A DNA stretch of 14,346 nt from Nanobdellota archaeon (GTDB taxonomy: Archaea; Nanobdellota; Nanobdellia; SCGC-AAA011-G17; GW2011-AR17): contig JASEIA010000020.1 in assembly GCA_030018575.1 (NCBI GenBank), positions 3,835-18,180 of the forward strand. Reading direction: 5' to 3'. Every line of letters begins with the position of its first letter. Position 1 is the first letter of the stretch. Both the position numbers and the translations under genes were made by a program. The notes beneath the pieces were generated by a model. The model ran no database searches and had not been told where the DNA came from. It saw only the letters and a list, made by a program, of their open reading frames with translations. Of this stretch, positions 14,036-14,346 are shown in pieces.

Positions 14036-14074
14036 TCACCTCTGCTTCTTGTAGAAAGCTGTGCCCTATTTAAA
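14036..14074 (-). promoter_or_regulatory. Promoter and ribosome binding site of cdc6
   Basis: TTTAAATA on the minus strand (14067-14074) is spaced so that transcription would start about 16 bases before the ATG. AGGTGA at 14036-14041 is a strong Shine-Dalgarno match seven bases from the start codon. Having both a TATA box and a real Shine-Dalgarno contrasts with the leaderless-looking genes elsewhere in the window. Confidence 0.65.
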
Positions 14075-14161
14075 GATTATTATACTGCAAATATAGTGTT
14101 GGAGAATATATAATAGAACCTCTATTTCCTTTGGACTAAAATTTCACTAATTTCACTATAA

Positions 14162-14173
14162 TTTCAAGTATAA
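14162..14173 (-). promoter_or_regulatory. ORB-like Orc1/Cdc6 site
   Basis: On the minus strand this reads TTATACTTGAAA, 11 of 12 bases identical to the mini-ORB core TTACACTTGAAA as I recall it from Methanothermobacter. The match was made by eye. Confidence 0.5.
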
Positions 14174-14204
14174 CCAAGGCTGGAAAAGATAGACCTACTC
14201 CTTG

Positions 14205-14218
14205 GTTTCAAGTGGAAA
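14205..14218 (-). promoter_or_regulatory. ORB-like Orc1/Cdc6 site
   Basis: On the minus strand this reads TTTCCACTTGAAAC, an imperfect dyad close to both the mini-ORB core TTACACTTGAAA and the TTTCCAGTGGAAAC-type dyad of larger ORB elements. It is the best origin-box match in the region. It overlaps the right arm of the AACCAAGG/CCTTGGTT inverted repeat. Confidence 0.6.
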
Positions 14219-14245
14219 GTTGTTTAGAAAAAATAAGCGCTTTTG

Positions 14246-14258
14246 TTTCCACATTAAA
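14246..14258 (+). promoter_or_regulatory. ORB-like Orc1/Cdc6 site, opposite orientation
   Basis: TTTCCACATTAAA on the plus strand matches the 14205-14218 site at 11 of 13 positions in inverted orientation and sits right at the edge of the AT-rich tract. Inverted ORBs flanking or bordering an unwinding element are usual in archaeal origins. Confidence 0.45.
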
Positions 14259-14346
14259 TTATATTCTGTAAAATATATATTATAAAATATATCTAATTAA
14301 TATATAATATAATTCAATATATACAATAAATATTAATAAAATTTAT

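Larger units (their letters stand above)
14029..14346. other. Candidate replication origin (oriC), cut by the window end
   Basis: This 318-base gene-free stretch lies directly upstream of cdc6. It holds ORB-like sites, short direct repeats of ATTTCACTA (14141-14149, 14150-14158, with ATTTCAAGTA following), an inverted repeat AACCAAGG/CCTTGGTT (14172-14179 with 14200-14207), and a terminal tract, 14256-14346, with only 5 G or C in 91 bases that fits a duplex-unwinding element. This layout matches known archaeal origins next to orc1/cdc6. The far side lies beyond the window. Confidence 0.82.

Overview
The window comes from an archaeon. It encodes both subunits of the archaea-specific family D DNA polymerase, an Orc1/Cdc6 initiator, and genes headed by BRE/TATA-type promoters, several of which look leaderless or nearly so. 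Compact spacing, 4-base ATGA overlaps, a DUF21/CBS/CorC membrane protein and a GlmM-type mutase fit a small-genome, DPANN-like archaeon. The sequence alone does not fix the phylum. No rRNA, convincing tRNA, CRISPR array or transposase gene was found.

Right end (7792-14346): a replication locus. A 318-base non-coding stretch (14029-14346) ends in about 90 bases with only 5 G/C and carries several ORB-like sites. It looks like a replication origin cut by the window edge. Leading away from it on the minus strand are orc1/cdc6, polD small subunit DP1 (4-base overlap) and polD large subunit DP2, the initiator-polymerase order known from Thermococcales. DP2 ends in a PCNA-interacting motif. A 67-base, repeat-rich leader separates DP1 from DP2.

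Middle (4652-7799): plus-strand metabolism. A small winged-helix protein, a PRPP synthetase and a GlmM/phosphomannomutase-like enzyme follow one another, each with its own TATA-like element. The glmM-like and DP2 genes converge and overlap by 8 bases through a palindrome that gives both a Ser-stop ending. The 373-base region between serS and the winged-helix gene holds two inverted repeats and several promoter-like elements.

Left part (119-4651): minus-strand genes serS, a HEPN/nucleotidyltransferase pair, a metallophosphoesterase and a CNNM/CorC-like membrane protein. The most unusual feature is a second, degenerate copy of the last ~35 codons of serS between the nucleotidyltransferase and the phosphoesterase. 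With the intact serS 3' end it brackets the HEPN/MNT module. The two copies differ more at silent than at amino-acid-changing positions, which suggests recombination between two once-functional serS lineages rather than decay of a recent duplication. Within the nucleotidyltransferase gene, composition changes sharply from about 43% GC over the winged-helix part to about 25% GC over the catalytic part, suggesting a chimeric or laterally acquired segment.
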